Position numbers and translations under genes: made by a program. A DNA stretch of 23,896 bases. Origin: CAZSNT01 sp964607765. GTDB lineage: Bacteria > Verrucomicrobiota > Lentisphaeria > Oligosphaerales > JABHEG01. The notes under the pieces were generated by a model that had not been told where the DNA came from, did no database searches, and was given only the letters and a program-made list of their open reading frames with translations. Shown piece by piece: positions 7,495 through 17,200 of this stretch. The stretch spans positions 1 through 23,896 of the forward strand of contig CAZSNT010000156.1 of NCBI GenBank assembly GCA_964607765.1, given 5' to 3'. Positions within the stretch are counted from its first letter, which is position 1. Each line of letters begins with the position of its first letter.

Positions 7495-10400
7495 TCACGC
7501 GTCATCTGAGCCTTCCCACGGGATTCCCAAACTGTCGGCCAAAGCCTGCAGCTGTGCAAGCGCGGCCACGAAATCATAGCGATCCACCGCGTTCCTCACC
7601 CGGCCGAGCCCCGGCCGGGCCGCCCCGGGAACGCCCACCTGCTCAAGCTGCTCCAGGCATTGCACGGCGTCCGAATCGCTGTCCTCCAAGAGCTCGGCCA
7701 ATCGCGTCACCAGACGGCCTGCTTCCTCTCTGCTGCCGGGCCACCCGCCGGCGTCCTGTTCCGTTTCGGGCTGCTCGTCTTGGGGCGGCTCCACGTCCGA
7801 AATGCTGTCCAGTACTTCCCGAAGCAACGCTGCCACTGTCTCGAGCTGTTCCCGCACCGCATCGTCCCGGCCTTCTTTCAGCGCGTCTTCCAGGCCCTGG
7901 GCGGCTTCGTTCAGCGCGCGGGCGCCGATCGTGCCGGCCAGTCCTTTGAGAGTGTGCGCGAGTCGCCGGGCTGAGTCGGCCTCGCCGCGCTCGCTGGCCG
8001 TCCGGATGCGGGCCGGCGAGTCTGCCTGGTCTGCGGCAAACGAGCGCAACACCTTCCGGAAGCGCTCCTCGTCATCGCCTACGTGCCTGATTCCCGCGGC
8101 CACATCAATGCCGGGGAGCTCGACGGGCAGAGCCGGCTTGCCGGCGACAGGTCCGCACTCGACTTGCGTCTGCGCCCGGGCGCCGGGGGCAGTGCTGGAA
8201 CTGCCGGACCGGGACATGAGCCACTTTGTCAGGACACGGTACAGCTCCGGCGGCTCGATCGGTTTCCCCAGATGATCATCCATACCGGCGTTGAGCGCGG
8301 CCTGGCGGTCTTCGGCCAGCGCGTTCGCGGTCAGAGCGATGATTGGCAGCCGATGCTGCACGTCGGCGTCCGGGCCTCGGGCCTGGTCCGGTGCATCCGT
8401 GCCTCGCTCCTCGCTCCTCGCTCCCCGCTCCCATTCCCTGATGTGCCGGGTTGCTTCGAAGCCGTCCATCTCCGGCATCTGAACATCCATGAGCACGACA
8501 TCAAAGGGCGTCTCCGCGGTCGTAACCGTCGCCACAGCGTCGCGGCCGTCCGTGGCGACCGACACCTCACAGCCCGTCGTTTCCAAGAGCCCACAAGCCA
8601 CGTCAACATTCATGGCATTGTCCTCGACCACCAGGATATGGACGCCTGCCAGGTCCGGAACGGCATCGGAGGGACGGGAGCCGGACGGAACCGCGCCGCC
8701 TGCTCTCTCCGGGAACAGCGGCACAATGCTGTCGAACAGCGATGACCTGTTGGGCGGCTTCACGACAAAGCCGTCCACCCGCTGTTGGTCAATGGCGGCC
8801 GCCAATTCGGCATTCCAGTAACCGGTGATCAGGATGACGTGCGGCAGGCGTTCGCCGCCGCGGCGCTCCCGGATGTGGTCCGCGAGCGCCAGCCCGTCCA
8901 TGTCCGGCATCTGCCAGTCGGTGATGACTACCTCGTATGGGGCGTCGACCGGTGCATCGCTCAGCATGCTCAACGCCTGCTGTGCTGTCGCGGCAGCTGA
9001 CGCCTGGAACGAGAGGCCCTTCAGGAGGCGCACCACCATGTTACGCACCCCCAGGTCGTCGTCCACGACCAGGACACGGAGCCCGTGCAGGCCGGTGAGC
9101 TTCTCGCCCTCACACCCGTCTGCCGCCTGCGAGCACTGGAAGCGGGTCGAGAACGAGATGGTTGTGCCCCGTCCCGGCTCGCTTGCCGCCTGGATGGTGC
9201 CGCCCATGAGTTGGACGAGATCCCTGCAGATCGCCAGTCCGAGGCCCGTGCCGCCGAACCGCCGCGTGGTGGAGGCGTCGGCTTGGCTGAACGCCTCGAA
9301 GATCCCGGCTGCCTGCGCTTCGGTCATGCCGATGCCCGTGTCCTCAACCGCGAACAGCAGCTCCACTGTGTCTCCGGCCCGTTCCCCGAGTTTGACGGAT
9401 ACGGTGATGCCGCCGTGGTCGGTGAACTTCAGCGCGTTGCTCAGCAGATTCGTCAGTACTTGGCGCAGCCGCATCGGATCCCCCTTCAGGACCTCGGGCA
9501 CATCGGAGGCCACATCGAAGAGCACCTGCAGGCCTCTCGCTTCAGCTTTGGCGCCGAACATGTTGAGCAGATCCTGGGTGGTGTCGTGGACCTTGAACTC
9601 CACAGACTCCAACTCGACCCGTCCCGCTTCGATCTTGGAGAAGTCCAGGATGTCGTTGATGATGTCAAGCAACGCGCGGGATGAGGCCTCGATTTTGCTC
9701 AGGTGCGCCGCCACTTTCCGAGGCGGCTGCTCACGCAGCGCGAGATGAGTGAAGCCGATCACCGCATTCAACGGCGTGCGGATCTCGTGGCTCATGTTCG
9801 CCACAAAAGCGCTCTTGGCACGGTTTGCGTTCTCGGCCTGTTCCCTGGCTTTGTGGAGGCCGTCTTCGGACCTCTTGCGTTCGGAAATGTCCGCCCCGTA
9901 CACGTTGATTTCGCCCGTGTCGGTATTCCGGCGGAAAGCGAACTGGTAGTGATGGTCCGCAAGGGCGCTCTCCTGCACGACTTCTTCTTCGCCTGCAGCT
10001 GCCCGGTCGAACCCGGCCTGTACCCAGGCGGGCCGGGCCTCGTCGTGGGGTCGCGAGGCATCTGCCCACGTGCCGAGAAGTCGGCGGGCCGGGCCGTTCG
10101 CGAGCAGCAGTCTCCCGTCAGCGTCGAGCCGGAACACCGGCGCCGGATTCATCTCGGCAAACTGAGCCATGCTCGCAAGCTGCTCTGCGCTCCGTCTGCG
10201 TTCGGTGACATCCTCCTTCACCGCCACGTAGTGCGTGACCTGGTCCTGCGCATCTTTGACCGGTGCAATAGCAGCGGCTTCCCAATACAGCGCGCCGTCC
10301 TTCTTGCGGTTGCAGAATTCGCCGTGCCATACCTCGCCATCGCTGATGGTCTGCCACATCTCGTTATAGAACCCGGCGGGATGCATGCCGGAACTCAGAA

Positions 10401-13377
10401 CGCGAGGGCTCTGCCCTATGGCTTCCTCGACCGTGTACCCGGTCAGCTCCACGAACTTCGGGTTCACGTACCGGATGATGCCTCCGGTGTCAGTGATCAC
10501 AACTGTGGCCGGACTGTGTTCCACTGCGCGCTGCAGCGTGCGCAGTTGTTCGTCGTCTATACAACGTTGCCAGATGTCACCGACTTGCCTGCAGAACACC
10601 TCGACGAGCGGCGTTGTCTGCATCAGCCGCGCCTGTGGTCCGGACTCCGGGCATCGGATCGTGAGCGCAGCCACGCACGCGCCGTGGGAGAGGATCGGGT
10701 ACGTGGCGCAACTGCCCAGTTCGTGGCCGCGGCAGAACTCCTCGCAGTGCGGGTCGGGCGAGTGCGTCACGGCGTTCGGCACGAGTTGCGGTCGGCCGCT
10801 GCCGAGCACTTGCCGAACACAGGACCCGCTGCATTCCGCCTCGTTGGTCGACGGCTCACTCGAGGCCACGGCGCGCACGTCACCTTCAGGCCCGGGCACG
10901 CAGAAACACGCCCTGCGCAGACCGAGGTAGGCGACAGGCGCTCGAACGGCGACTTGCGCAATCTCGTCGACGGTCCCGCAACCGGCCAGTTCCTCCCCCG
11001 CCCTTTGCAGGCCCTCGGCCCACTCGGCACGGTGCTCGAGCTGAGCTCTCCGTCTCTCAGCCAGGCCCTCCCACTCGTCACGCGCCTCACGCAGGACGCG
11101 GTTGGCCCGCTCCCCGCTGAGTACGAGCGAGCCGACCAGCAGCGACGTCAGCAGTGCGACTACGCCCAGCACGCCCAGCACGACTTTGCGGTTCGTGCGG
11201 TAGACCGCGAGGGCCTCGTCCTCGTCCATCTCGCTGGCCATTCCTACCTGCAGCCGGTCGTCCCAGAGCCATGCCCCTACTGCGCGCACGCCCCGGTAGT
11301 CGCGGTAGCCGGTCACATCGCAGCCTGCCTGTCCGGCAACAGCCGCGGCGGCCATGCGAGTCAGGGGCTGGTTCCCAGCCGCCGTCGCGGGCCGGTGGCC
11401 CTGCAACAGGTCGCCGCCCGGATCCGCAATGCGGAAGCCCAGGAAACCGCGGCCGTCCGTGGGGCGGAGCCCCGCCCCGACCAGGTCAGCGGCGAAGCGG
11501 CTGTCGGAGAGCAGCCGTCCCGACCTGTCGAACGTGTACGTCTCACCCGTGGCGCCCAACTGGCCGATCTCGCACATCCGGGTAAAGTCATCGCCCGGAT
11601 CAAAACGCAACGTCAGCACGGCGATGACAGTGCCGTCACTCCTCCGGATGGGGGTAGCGACGAAAGTGGTCCGCTCTGTAGCGTCCTGCGATTCGGCCAC
11701 ATCCCGGAGTGGCACGTCGGACCGGATCGGGGGGATGAACACCGTCTGACCGGCGAACGCCAGACGCAGCAGTTCGGGCCTGTGCTCGGCAATCAGGTTG
11801 CGCCAGCCGATGTTCGTGTCCCGCATCGAGGCGATGTTGATCAGATCAGGAGCGATCACGAAGAAGCCCTCGTGCGCATGTACCTCGTCCCCAAAGAAGC
11901 CCCGCAACATCCGCAGAGCCGGGCTGGCGAGGATCGTCTGCCGGTCACGGCGTACGAGGAGCACTTGTTCCACCGCTTCCACAATCTCCGGTTCGCGCCC
12001 GAAGTGCTCCACATGCTGTTGTTTGCCGTCAAGCCAGGCGTGCAGTGCGCCGCGCGTGATCAGCAGCACGGTCCTGAGGGATTCGCCCGCTCTCGCTCTC
12101 TCCTGGGCCTCGAGCCGTTCCATCCCCAGCCAAGCCGCCGCGATGATGACCGTCACGAACAGCGATGCCGCGACGATCCAGGCCGCCTGCGTCTCCGCCA
12201 CCCGTAGCCCGACCGGCAGCCGATCGCCCACGTGGCGGACCGAGAGCCACGTTGCCAGTGTGAGTACACCCATGAGAGCAATGATCCAGACGGCCGTACC
12301 CAACGGATCCGTCCTCGGCGCCGTGGGCGCGGGGACAGCAGTGACGCCAGCTGCCGGCCCGTCGCTGCCGCCGGCGGGCCGGCGGGGCCTCATGCGGAGT
12401 GATGACGGACCGGACTCGCGGAAGAAGCCCTGGGGCAACTCGGTGTGTTCCGTCATCCCGAGGCGGGTGTAGGTCTCGAGGGCGCGCCGGTACCGGGCCG
12501 GGTTGACGTCGCCAATCGGCACGAGGTCGGGCAGAATCACCTTGGCGGTCGCACGCGCTTCGAACGCCAACTGCTCGCGGCTCAGATGTGGCGCATACTG
12601 CGCGCGGATCAGATCGATGATCTCGTCGGGATGCTCGAGCGCGTACCGCCAGCCCTGGAGCGTGGCACGCACAACGCGATCGACTCGTTCCGGGTGCTCC
12701 CGAATCTCGGTTTCCGTGGTGAAGAGGTTGTCGCCGTAGAAGTCAATCCCGTAGGACCGCGGGTCGATGACGGTCACCTCAACGCCGAGCTGCTGCAGCG
12801 CGAAAGGCTGATCGGTCACGTACGCCTCCATGACGTCGACGCGGTCTTCGACCAGATCGTCAATGCCGAAGGAGAATGGCGCGTGTTCCACGCGGTCCAG
12901 GCTGCCCAGCGTCTCGATGAGCATTGCGGTCAGGTGCGCTTCGTGCTTCTGTCCGAAGTTCATCATCACCCGCTTGCCGACCATTTCGTAAGGGCTGACA
13001 ATGCCGCTGTCGCGCTTGGCCAGCAGCACCATGGGCGAGTGCTGGAAAACCTGGGCGAGCAGCACCACCGGCTTACCCTCGAGGCGGAAGAACAGCAGGC
13101 TCACATCGTCGACACCGTATTGCGCGGCGCCGCTCAGAACTTCCTCGACTGCGTTCTTGCCCGCATCCCGTTCCCGAAGGGTCACGTCCAGTCCTTCCCG
13201 GGCATAGAAGCCTCTGGCCTTCGCGGCGTAGTAGCCGGCGAACTGGAACTGATGCTTCCATTTGAGCTGGACCGTGACCGTCTCCGGCCCATCCTGACCG
13301 TGCAGCGGCATGGGCAGTGCCAGCAGCAGGCAGAAGATGCCGGCAAGATGCGGGAACAGTCGTCTGGGCTCATTCAT
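7495..13377 (-). CDS. Giant hybrid kinase: NMT1-dCache-GAF-PAS-PAS-HisKA-HATPase-REC-REC-HPt (1960 aa)
   Basis: A signal peptide (about 1-27) exports an NMT1/THI5-like ligand-binding domain (about 33-318, with QLKWKHQFQFAGYY), a family that includes periplasmic pyrimidine and sulfonate binders. A Pro/Ala/Gly linker, two membrane helices (360-380, 399-418), a periplasmic double Cache (about 425-725) and a third helix (732-754) follow. Cytoplasmic domains are a cysteine-rich GAF (about 785-940), PAS (about 946-1060), a second PAS (about 1065-1168), HisKA with His1197, HATPase (Asn1314, DTGIG 1346-1350, GGTGLGLAI 1375-1383), receivers with Asp1487 and Asp1631, HPt with His1808, and a helical tail (about 1875-1955) of unknown role. 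The frame is open 38 codons further up, but that extension has no ribosome site; the ATG at 13377 has GAGAG 8 nt upstream and starts the signal peptide. The sensor half is paralogous to the 14284-18312 kinase. REC2 carries a repeat-derived insertion. The ligand is unknown. Confidence 0.92.
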   Translation of the reverse strand: MNEPRRLFPHLAGIFCLLLALPMPLHGQDGPETVTVQLKWKHQFQFAGYYAAKARGFYAREGLDVTLRERDAGKNAVEEVLSGAAQYGVDDVSLLFFRLEGKPVVLLAQVFQHSPMVLLAKRDSGIVSPYEMVGKRVMMNFGQKHEAHLTAMLIETLGSLDRVEHAPFSFGIDDLVEDRVDVMEAYVTDQPFALQQLGVEVTVIDPRSYGIDFYGDNLFTTETEIREHPERVDRVVRATLQGWRYALEHPDEIIDLIRAQYAPHLSREQLAFEARATAKVILPDLVPIGDVNPARYRRALETYTRLGMTEHTELPQGFFRESGPSSLRMRPRRPAGGSDGPAAGVTAVPAPTAPRTDPLGTAVWIIALMGVLTLATWLSVRHVGDRLPVGLRVAETQAAWIVAASLFVTVIIAAAWLGMERLEAQERARAGESLRTVLLITRGALHAWLDGKQQHVEHFGREPEIVEAVEQVLLVRRDRQTILASPALRMLRGFFGDEVHAHEGFFVIAPDLINIASMRDTNIGWRNLIAEHRPELLRLAFAGQTVFIPPIRSDVPLRDVAESQDATERTTFVATPIRRSDGTVIAVLTLRFDPGDDFTRMCEIGQLGATGETYTFDRSGRLLSDSRFAADLVGAGLRPTDGRGFLGFRIADPGGDLLQGHRPATAAGNQPLTRMAAAAVAGQAGCDVTGYRDYRGVRAVGAWLWDDRLQVGMASEMDEDEALAVYRTNRKVVLGVLGVVALLTSLLVGSLVLSGERANRVLREARDEWEGLAERRRAQLEHRAEWAEGLQRAGEELAGCGTVDEIAQVAVRAPVAYLGLRRACFCVPGPEGDVRAVASSEPSTNEAECSGSCVRQVLGSGRPQLVPNAVTHSPDPHCEEFCRGHELGSCATYPILSHGACVAALTIRCPESGPQARLMQTTPLVEVFCRQVGDIWQRCIDDEQLRTLQRAVEHSPATVVITDTGGIIRYVNPKFVELTGYTVEEAIGQSPRVLSSGMHPAGFYNEMWQTISDGEVWHGEFCNRKKDGALYWEAAAIAPVKDAQDQVTHYVAVKEDVTERRRSAEQLASMAQFAEMNPAPVFRLDADGRLLLANGPARRLLGTWADASRPHDEARPAWVQAGFDRAAAGEEEVVQESALADHHYQFAFRRNTDTGEINVYGADISERKRSEDGLHKAREQAENANRAKSAFVANMSHEIRTPLNAVIGFTHLALREQPPRKVAAHLSKIEASSRALLDIINDILDFSKIEAGRVELESVEFKVHDTTQDLLNMFGAKAEARGLQVLFDVASDVPEVLKGDPMRLRQVLTNLLSNALKFTDHGGITVSVKLGERAGDTVELLFAVEDTGIGMTEAQAAGIFEAFSQADASTTRRFGGTGLGLAICRDLVQLMGGTIQAASEPGRGTTISFSTRFQCSQAADGCEGEKLTGLHGLRVLVVDDDLGVRNMVVRLLKGLSFQASAAATAQQALSMLSDAPVDAPYEVVITDWQMPDMDGLALADHIRERRGGERLPHVILITGYWNAELAAAIDQQRVDGFVVKPPNRSSLFDSIVPLFPERAGGAVPSGSRPSDAVPDLAGVHILVVEDNAMNVDVACGLLETTGCEVSVATDGRDAVATVTTAETPFDVVLMDVQMPEMDGFEATRHIREWERGARSEERGTDAPDQARGPDADVQHRLPIIALTANALAEDRQAALNAGMDDHLGKPIEPPELYRVLTKWLMSRSGSSSTAPGARAQTQVECGPVAGKPALPVELPGIDVAAGIRHVGDDEERFRKVLRSFAADQADSPARIRTASERGEADSARRLAHTLKGLAGTIGARALNEAAQGLEDALKEGRDDAVREQLETVAALLREVLDSISDVEPPQDEQPETEQDAGGWPGSREEAGRLVTRLAELLEDSDSDAVQCLEQLEQVGVPGAARPGLGRVRNAVDRYDFVAALAQLQALADSLGIPWEGSDDA
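8402..8432. repeat. Heptanucleotide tandem repeat inside the second receiver of the giant kinase
   Basis: On the plus strand three copies of CCTCGCT, one of CCCCGCT and a partial CCC run without interruption. In the minus-strand protein they encode Glu/Arg/Gly/Ser residues at about 1648-1659, between helix 3 and strand 4 of REC2. This position is a surface loop about 20 residues longer than in the other receivers here. Because the unit is 7 nt, gain or loss of one copy would shift the frame. Confidence 0.75.
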
Positions 13378-13493
13378 GCGGTTGCTCTCACGATCCCTCG
13401 GTTCGTGGTTGCCTCTCCTGTTGCCATACTGCGCGCCCGGCGTCCACAGCGTCGCGCCCACTCGTCGCGCAGGCCCCCTGCAGCATCGCATTG

Positions 13494-13522
13494 AATGTAC
13501 GGGCGTGCGCGTGCAGAGTCAA
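13494..13522 (-). promoter_or_regulatory. Promoter of the giant-kinase operon (twin of 18372-18400)
   Basis: On the minus strand TTGACT (13517-13522) and TACATT (13494-13499) are separated by 17 nt. Exactly the same hexamers and spacing occur upstream of the paralogous kinase at 18372-18400, and the 37-nt segments starting at 13493 and 18371 agree at 28 positions by my count. Transcription would begin near 13487, giving a leader of about 110 nt before the ATG at 13377. Repetition at a paralogous gene makes this much stronger than a lone consensus match. Confidence 0.65.
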
Positions 13523-13570
13523 CGGATGCCGGCTACTGACCCACGTGGCTGGTTGGACCGAGCGGCAAGG

Positions 13571-13588
13571 GCACGGGTTCCGCCGTGC
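13571..13588 (-). terminator. Possible hairpin downstream of the PdtaR-like regulator gene
   Basis: GCACGG (13571-13576) and CCGTGC (13583-13588) pair perfectly over a 6-nt loop, about 70 nt past the regulator's stop codon and before the giant-kinase promoter. There is no following T-run, so intrinsic termination is doubtful. The rest of the 13523-13658 gap shows nothing I recognise. Confidence 0.2.
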
Positions 13589-13658
13589 AGGAGGGACGGG
13601 TGTCGTGCTGCGTCCGCGGAAGGCGGTCCGGGCGAGAGGCAGGGTCGGTCGGTTCGTG

Positions 13659-14297
13659 CTACTCCGCTTCCGGGGCTCCGTAGGCTTCCCGGCGAAGCTC
13701 CGGCGGTGTGTCCGGATAGACGTCTACGAAGCAGTCAGGACAGATGCTGTGGGTGAAATCGGCCTCCGACCTGGCGCTGATGTAGGACTCAACGTGCTGC
13801 CAGTTGCCGTCATCGTCCCGTATCTTCTTGCACTTCGAGCAAATGGGCAGCAACCCGTCCAGCTTCCTTGCGTTGGCCAGGGCGCCTTCGAGATCCCTGA
13901 TCAAGGCCCTGCGTTCAGAGTCCATTTTCGCGTTGTGGAGCGCCATCTCCATCGCACAATTCAGCTCCGGAGTGCCGACGGGTTTGATGAGATAGCCAAA
14001 GGCCTCTGTGCGTTTGGCACGCTCCAGGAGCGATGAATCGGAGAAAGCGGTCAGGAACACGATCGGTATCCCCCACTGCTCCTTGATTTGCCCTGCTGCG
14101 TCAATTCCGTCCATTGCGCCTCGGAGCTTGACGTCCATCAGCACAATGTCAGGCGAGTCTTCGCTGATTCGCTCCAGGGCACGCTCCCCGTAAGCGTGGA
14201 CCGACGTGACCTCGCAGCCCAGTTGCTCCACTCGGTCAGTGAGGTCAGCGGCTTGCAGGGCTTCGTCCTCGACAATCATGACTTTAGCTGGGGACAC
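13659..14297 (-). CDS. PdtaR-like response regulator with C-terminal four-cysteine motif (212 aa)
   Basis: The receiver (about 4-120) has Glu10-Asp11, phospho-acceptor Asp55 in LMDVKLRGAMDG, and Lys105 in YLIKPV. The LRGxMDGI signature is typical of regulators served by HisKA_2/HWE kinases. A short coiled segment leads to a C-terminal motif with Cys153-x2-Cys156 and Cys186-x2-Cys189, plus His183, spaced like a small zinc-ribbon. This tail recurs in receivers of many bacteria and has, to my knowledge, no settled function. No DNA- or RNA-binding (ANTAR) domain is present. Translation starts at a GTG (14297) with GGAAG upstream, and its first 14 nt overlap the end of the kinase gene at 14284, a sign of translational coupling. 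The adjacent HisKA_2 kinase is almost certainly its phosphodonor. The output is probably a protein contact. Confidence 0.9.
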   Translation of the reverse strand: MSPAKVMIVEDEALQAADLTDRVEQLGCEVTSVHAYGERALERISEDSPDIVLMDVKLRGAMDGIDAAGQIKEQWGIPIVFLTAFSDSSLLERAKRTEAFGYLIKPVGTPELNCAMEMALHNAKMDSERRALIRDLEGALANARKLDGLLPICSKCKKIRDDDGNWQHVESYISARSEADFTHSICPDCFVDVYPDTPPELRREAYGAPEAE

Positions 14298-17200
14298 GGT
14301 TTATGCTCTTCCCTTTGGTCGGCGTTGTGGGCCAACGGACGGTCACGCGAGCGCCGTCGCAACTGTCGATATCCAGATCACCTTCGAGTTGGTCATGGGC
14401 GAGGATCGAAACCAGCCGCAATCCCAGGGAATCGGGGTTCTGCAGATCCTGTGCCGTCGGGAAGCCGCCCCCATCGTCGCTCACAACCAATTGGACTCTA
14501 TCGTGGCCAATATAGTTCGCTGCCACTCTGATTTCGCCTTTGCCGTGCGGAAAAGCATGCTTGATTGAGTTGGTCAAGAGCTCGTTCACGATGAGTCCGC
14601 ACGGCACGGCCTGATCAATGTGAAGCCCGATGTTCTCGATGTCATACAGCATCCGGATGTCGCTGACATTCCCGGACATGGCCAGAAGCACGCCTTCTGC
14701 CAGGTCTTTCACGTAGGGGCGCAGAGATATTCGGGACAGATCAGCCGAGCGATACAGGGTCTCGTGGATCAACGCCATGGACCTGACGCGTGTGCGGCTG
14801 TCACGGAGCGCTTCTCGGATGCGAGCGTCGTCTATCTTGGAGGACTGCAGATTGAGCATGCTCATGATCGTCGCCAGGTTGTTCTTGACGCGGTGGTGGA
14901 TCTCCCGCAGCAGCACCTCCTTGTCCCGCAATGAGTCCTTCAGCTGCTCCTCGGCGAGTTTTCGGTCGCTGATGTCGCGGATGACAGCCTGGATCGCGGG
15001 GCCGCCGCGGTACTCGGCCGGGCTCAGTTGGACTTCGGAGTGGAACGGCGTGCCGTTCGCGCGGAGCCACACCCATTCGAAGGGACGGAGCTCGCCTGTT
15101 GCCATGACGGCGATGTGCGCGGCTGCCACATCGGCCGACAACTCGCCGTTGGGCTGCCGTTTCGGCACGTGGCTGGCAGTGGGAACGTTCAGGAAGGCCT
15201 GCTTTGCGCTGTAGCCGAACATCTCCAACGCTGCGTGATTGCACTCCACCAGCAGCGGCCCTTCCAGGATGATCACCGCGTCTTGCGAGGCCTCGAACAA
15301 CGTTCGGAACTGTGACTCGCTCTGAGTCAGCTGTGCGCTCCGCTCTTCGGCCACCTGTTCCCAATCGTCGCGCGCCTGACGCAATGCCTTGTTGGCACGT
15401 TCGCCGTTGAGGATCAGAGACCCCGCCAGAGCCGAGGTCAGCAACGCCACCACGGCAAGTACGCTGATCACAGCTGCGCGGTTGTTGCGGTAGCCGGCCA
15501 GGGCTGCCGTCTGATCGATCTCGGTGGCAAACCCGACTTGCAGTTCGTCGTCCCAGACCCAGGCGCCAAGCACGCGTATGCCGCGACTGTCCCGGTAGCC
15601 GTCCACATCGACGCCGGACCGGCCTGATGCGGCTGCAGCCGCCATCAGCGTCAGCGGCAGCTCCGTCCAGGGAGCCGACGGTCGATGACCGGCCAGGACA
15701 TTCCCGCCGGGATCGCTCAGGCGCAGGCCCAGGAACCCATCCGTGCCATGGGGCAGCACGCCGGTGTCGGCCAGAACCTGGGCCGAGCGACTCTGTGACA
15801 GCAGAAAGCCTGCTCCGTCGAGCATGTAGGTCTCCCCCGTGGTCCGTGCGCCGCCACTCCTGGCCATCTGAGACAGGTGTTTCGCCGGGGCATGGCATAG
15901 ACTCAGCACGGCCAGCACCGTTCCGACCGGATCTCTGATCGGCGCCGCAACGGCCATGACCGGCAGCCCCCTCTGTTCTCCCGTGTCCGGGCCGGCCGGG
16001 GGCGCGTCCGTGTGTACAGGAGGAATGAACACTGTCTGACCAGAAAATGCCTTTCGCAACAGGGCCGCGTGAGTGTCCGCCATGGGGCAGCGCCGGCCGA
16101 TGCTTGACTCACGTGTCGAGTACACGCAGGTGAAGTCCGGAGCCACGACGGAGAGAGCCAGGTGACGGTGCTGCTCGCCCTTGGTCGTGACATGCCGGTG
16201 CAGGGATTCGAAGGCTGTGCTGCCCGTGATGTGTCCGACATCGTGAGGGAGGCGCACCAGTTTGCCGACCGATGCGGCAACGTCCGGATTGGTCGCAAGC
16301 ATCTCTGCGTGGAGTTTCTCTTCCGCCAGCCATGTGTGGACCGCAACTTGCGTTGTCTGTGCCACGAGGCTGAGCATCTGCCCCGCGTCCCGGCGGGCCT
16401 GACGCTCGAGCTCCTCGAGTCCAAGCCAAGCCACCGTAATGATCACGGTCAGGAACAGCGATGCTACCAGGATCCAAACCATCTGACTCCCCGTGGTCTG
16501 AAGTGCGACCGGGAGTCGGTCTCCTGCCAGGCGGATCAGCAGCCACATCGCCAATGTGACTGCGCCCATGATGCCGGCGACCATCCCGGCAACTTTGGCG
16601 AAACTCCCCCTGTGACTCGCGGGTGCCGCGAGCGCTTCTGCCGCAACGGGCACCCATCTCTCGCGGATGGCGAGTCTCTCCGTCTCGGTGACGCTCGCGA
16701 TGGCCTTGTTCAGAATGGACACCAGCAGCGGCGCGTCCGTGCGCACGCCGAACCCCAAGTCGATGGACAGGCCTGTGGCTCCGATGATCTGCAGATCCGT
16801 CAGGCCCAGCTCCGACATCAGGTAGCTCGCAGTCGAGGCGGTCGCAATGAGCGTGTCTGCATCGCCCGCAGCCAGGCTCAGAAGCCCCTCGCGCACGGTG
16901 TCCACCACCACGTAGTCGAGGTTGGGGTATTGCCGCCGGAACGGAATCACATAGCCGTAATCGCGGACCACGGCGACGCGTTGGCCGGCGAGCTCGGACG
17001 GCCCGGACACACGCGTCGCGCCGTCGCGACCCATGATCACCACCGGGAACACAATGTACGAGTCCGTGAACGTCATGGTCTGCCGCTCAGATGTCGTCGT
17101 CTCGGAGAGCATGTCCACAGCACCGGTCTCGAGCAGTCGCACCGCTTCACTCCACGTCTCCGCCGGCACGCGTTCGAATCGGGCACCAAGGCGCGGCTCC

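Noticed and set aside
9703..12207. 834-codon plus-strand open frame opposite the giant kinase
   Set aside because: The composition is that of an antisense shadow, there is no ribosome site or recognisable motif, and the opposite strand encodes an uninterrupted multidomain kinase.
13378..13491. N-terminal extension of 38 codons on the giant kinase
   Set aside because: It precedes a clear signal peptide, lacks a ribosome site and runs up to the -10 box of the twin promoter.
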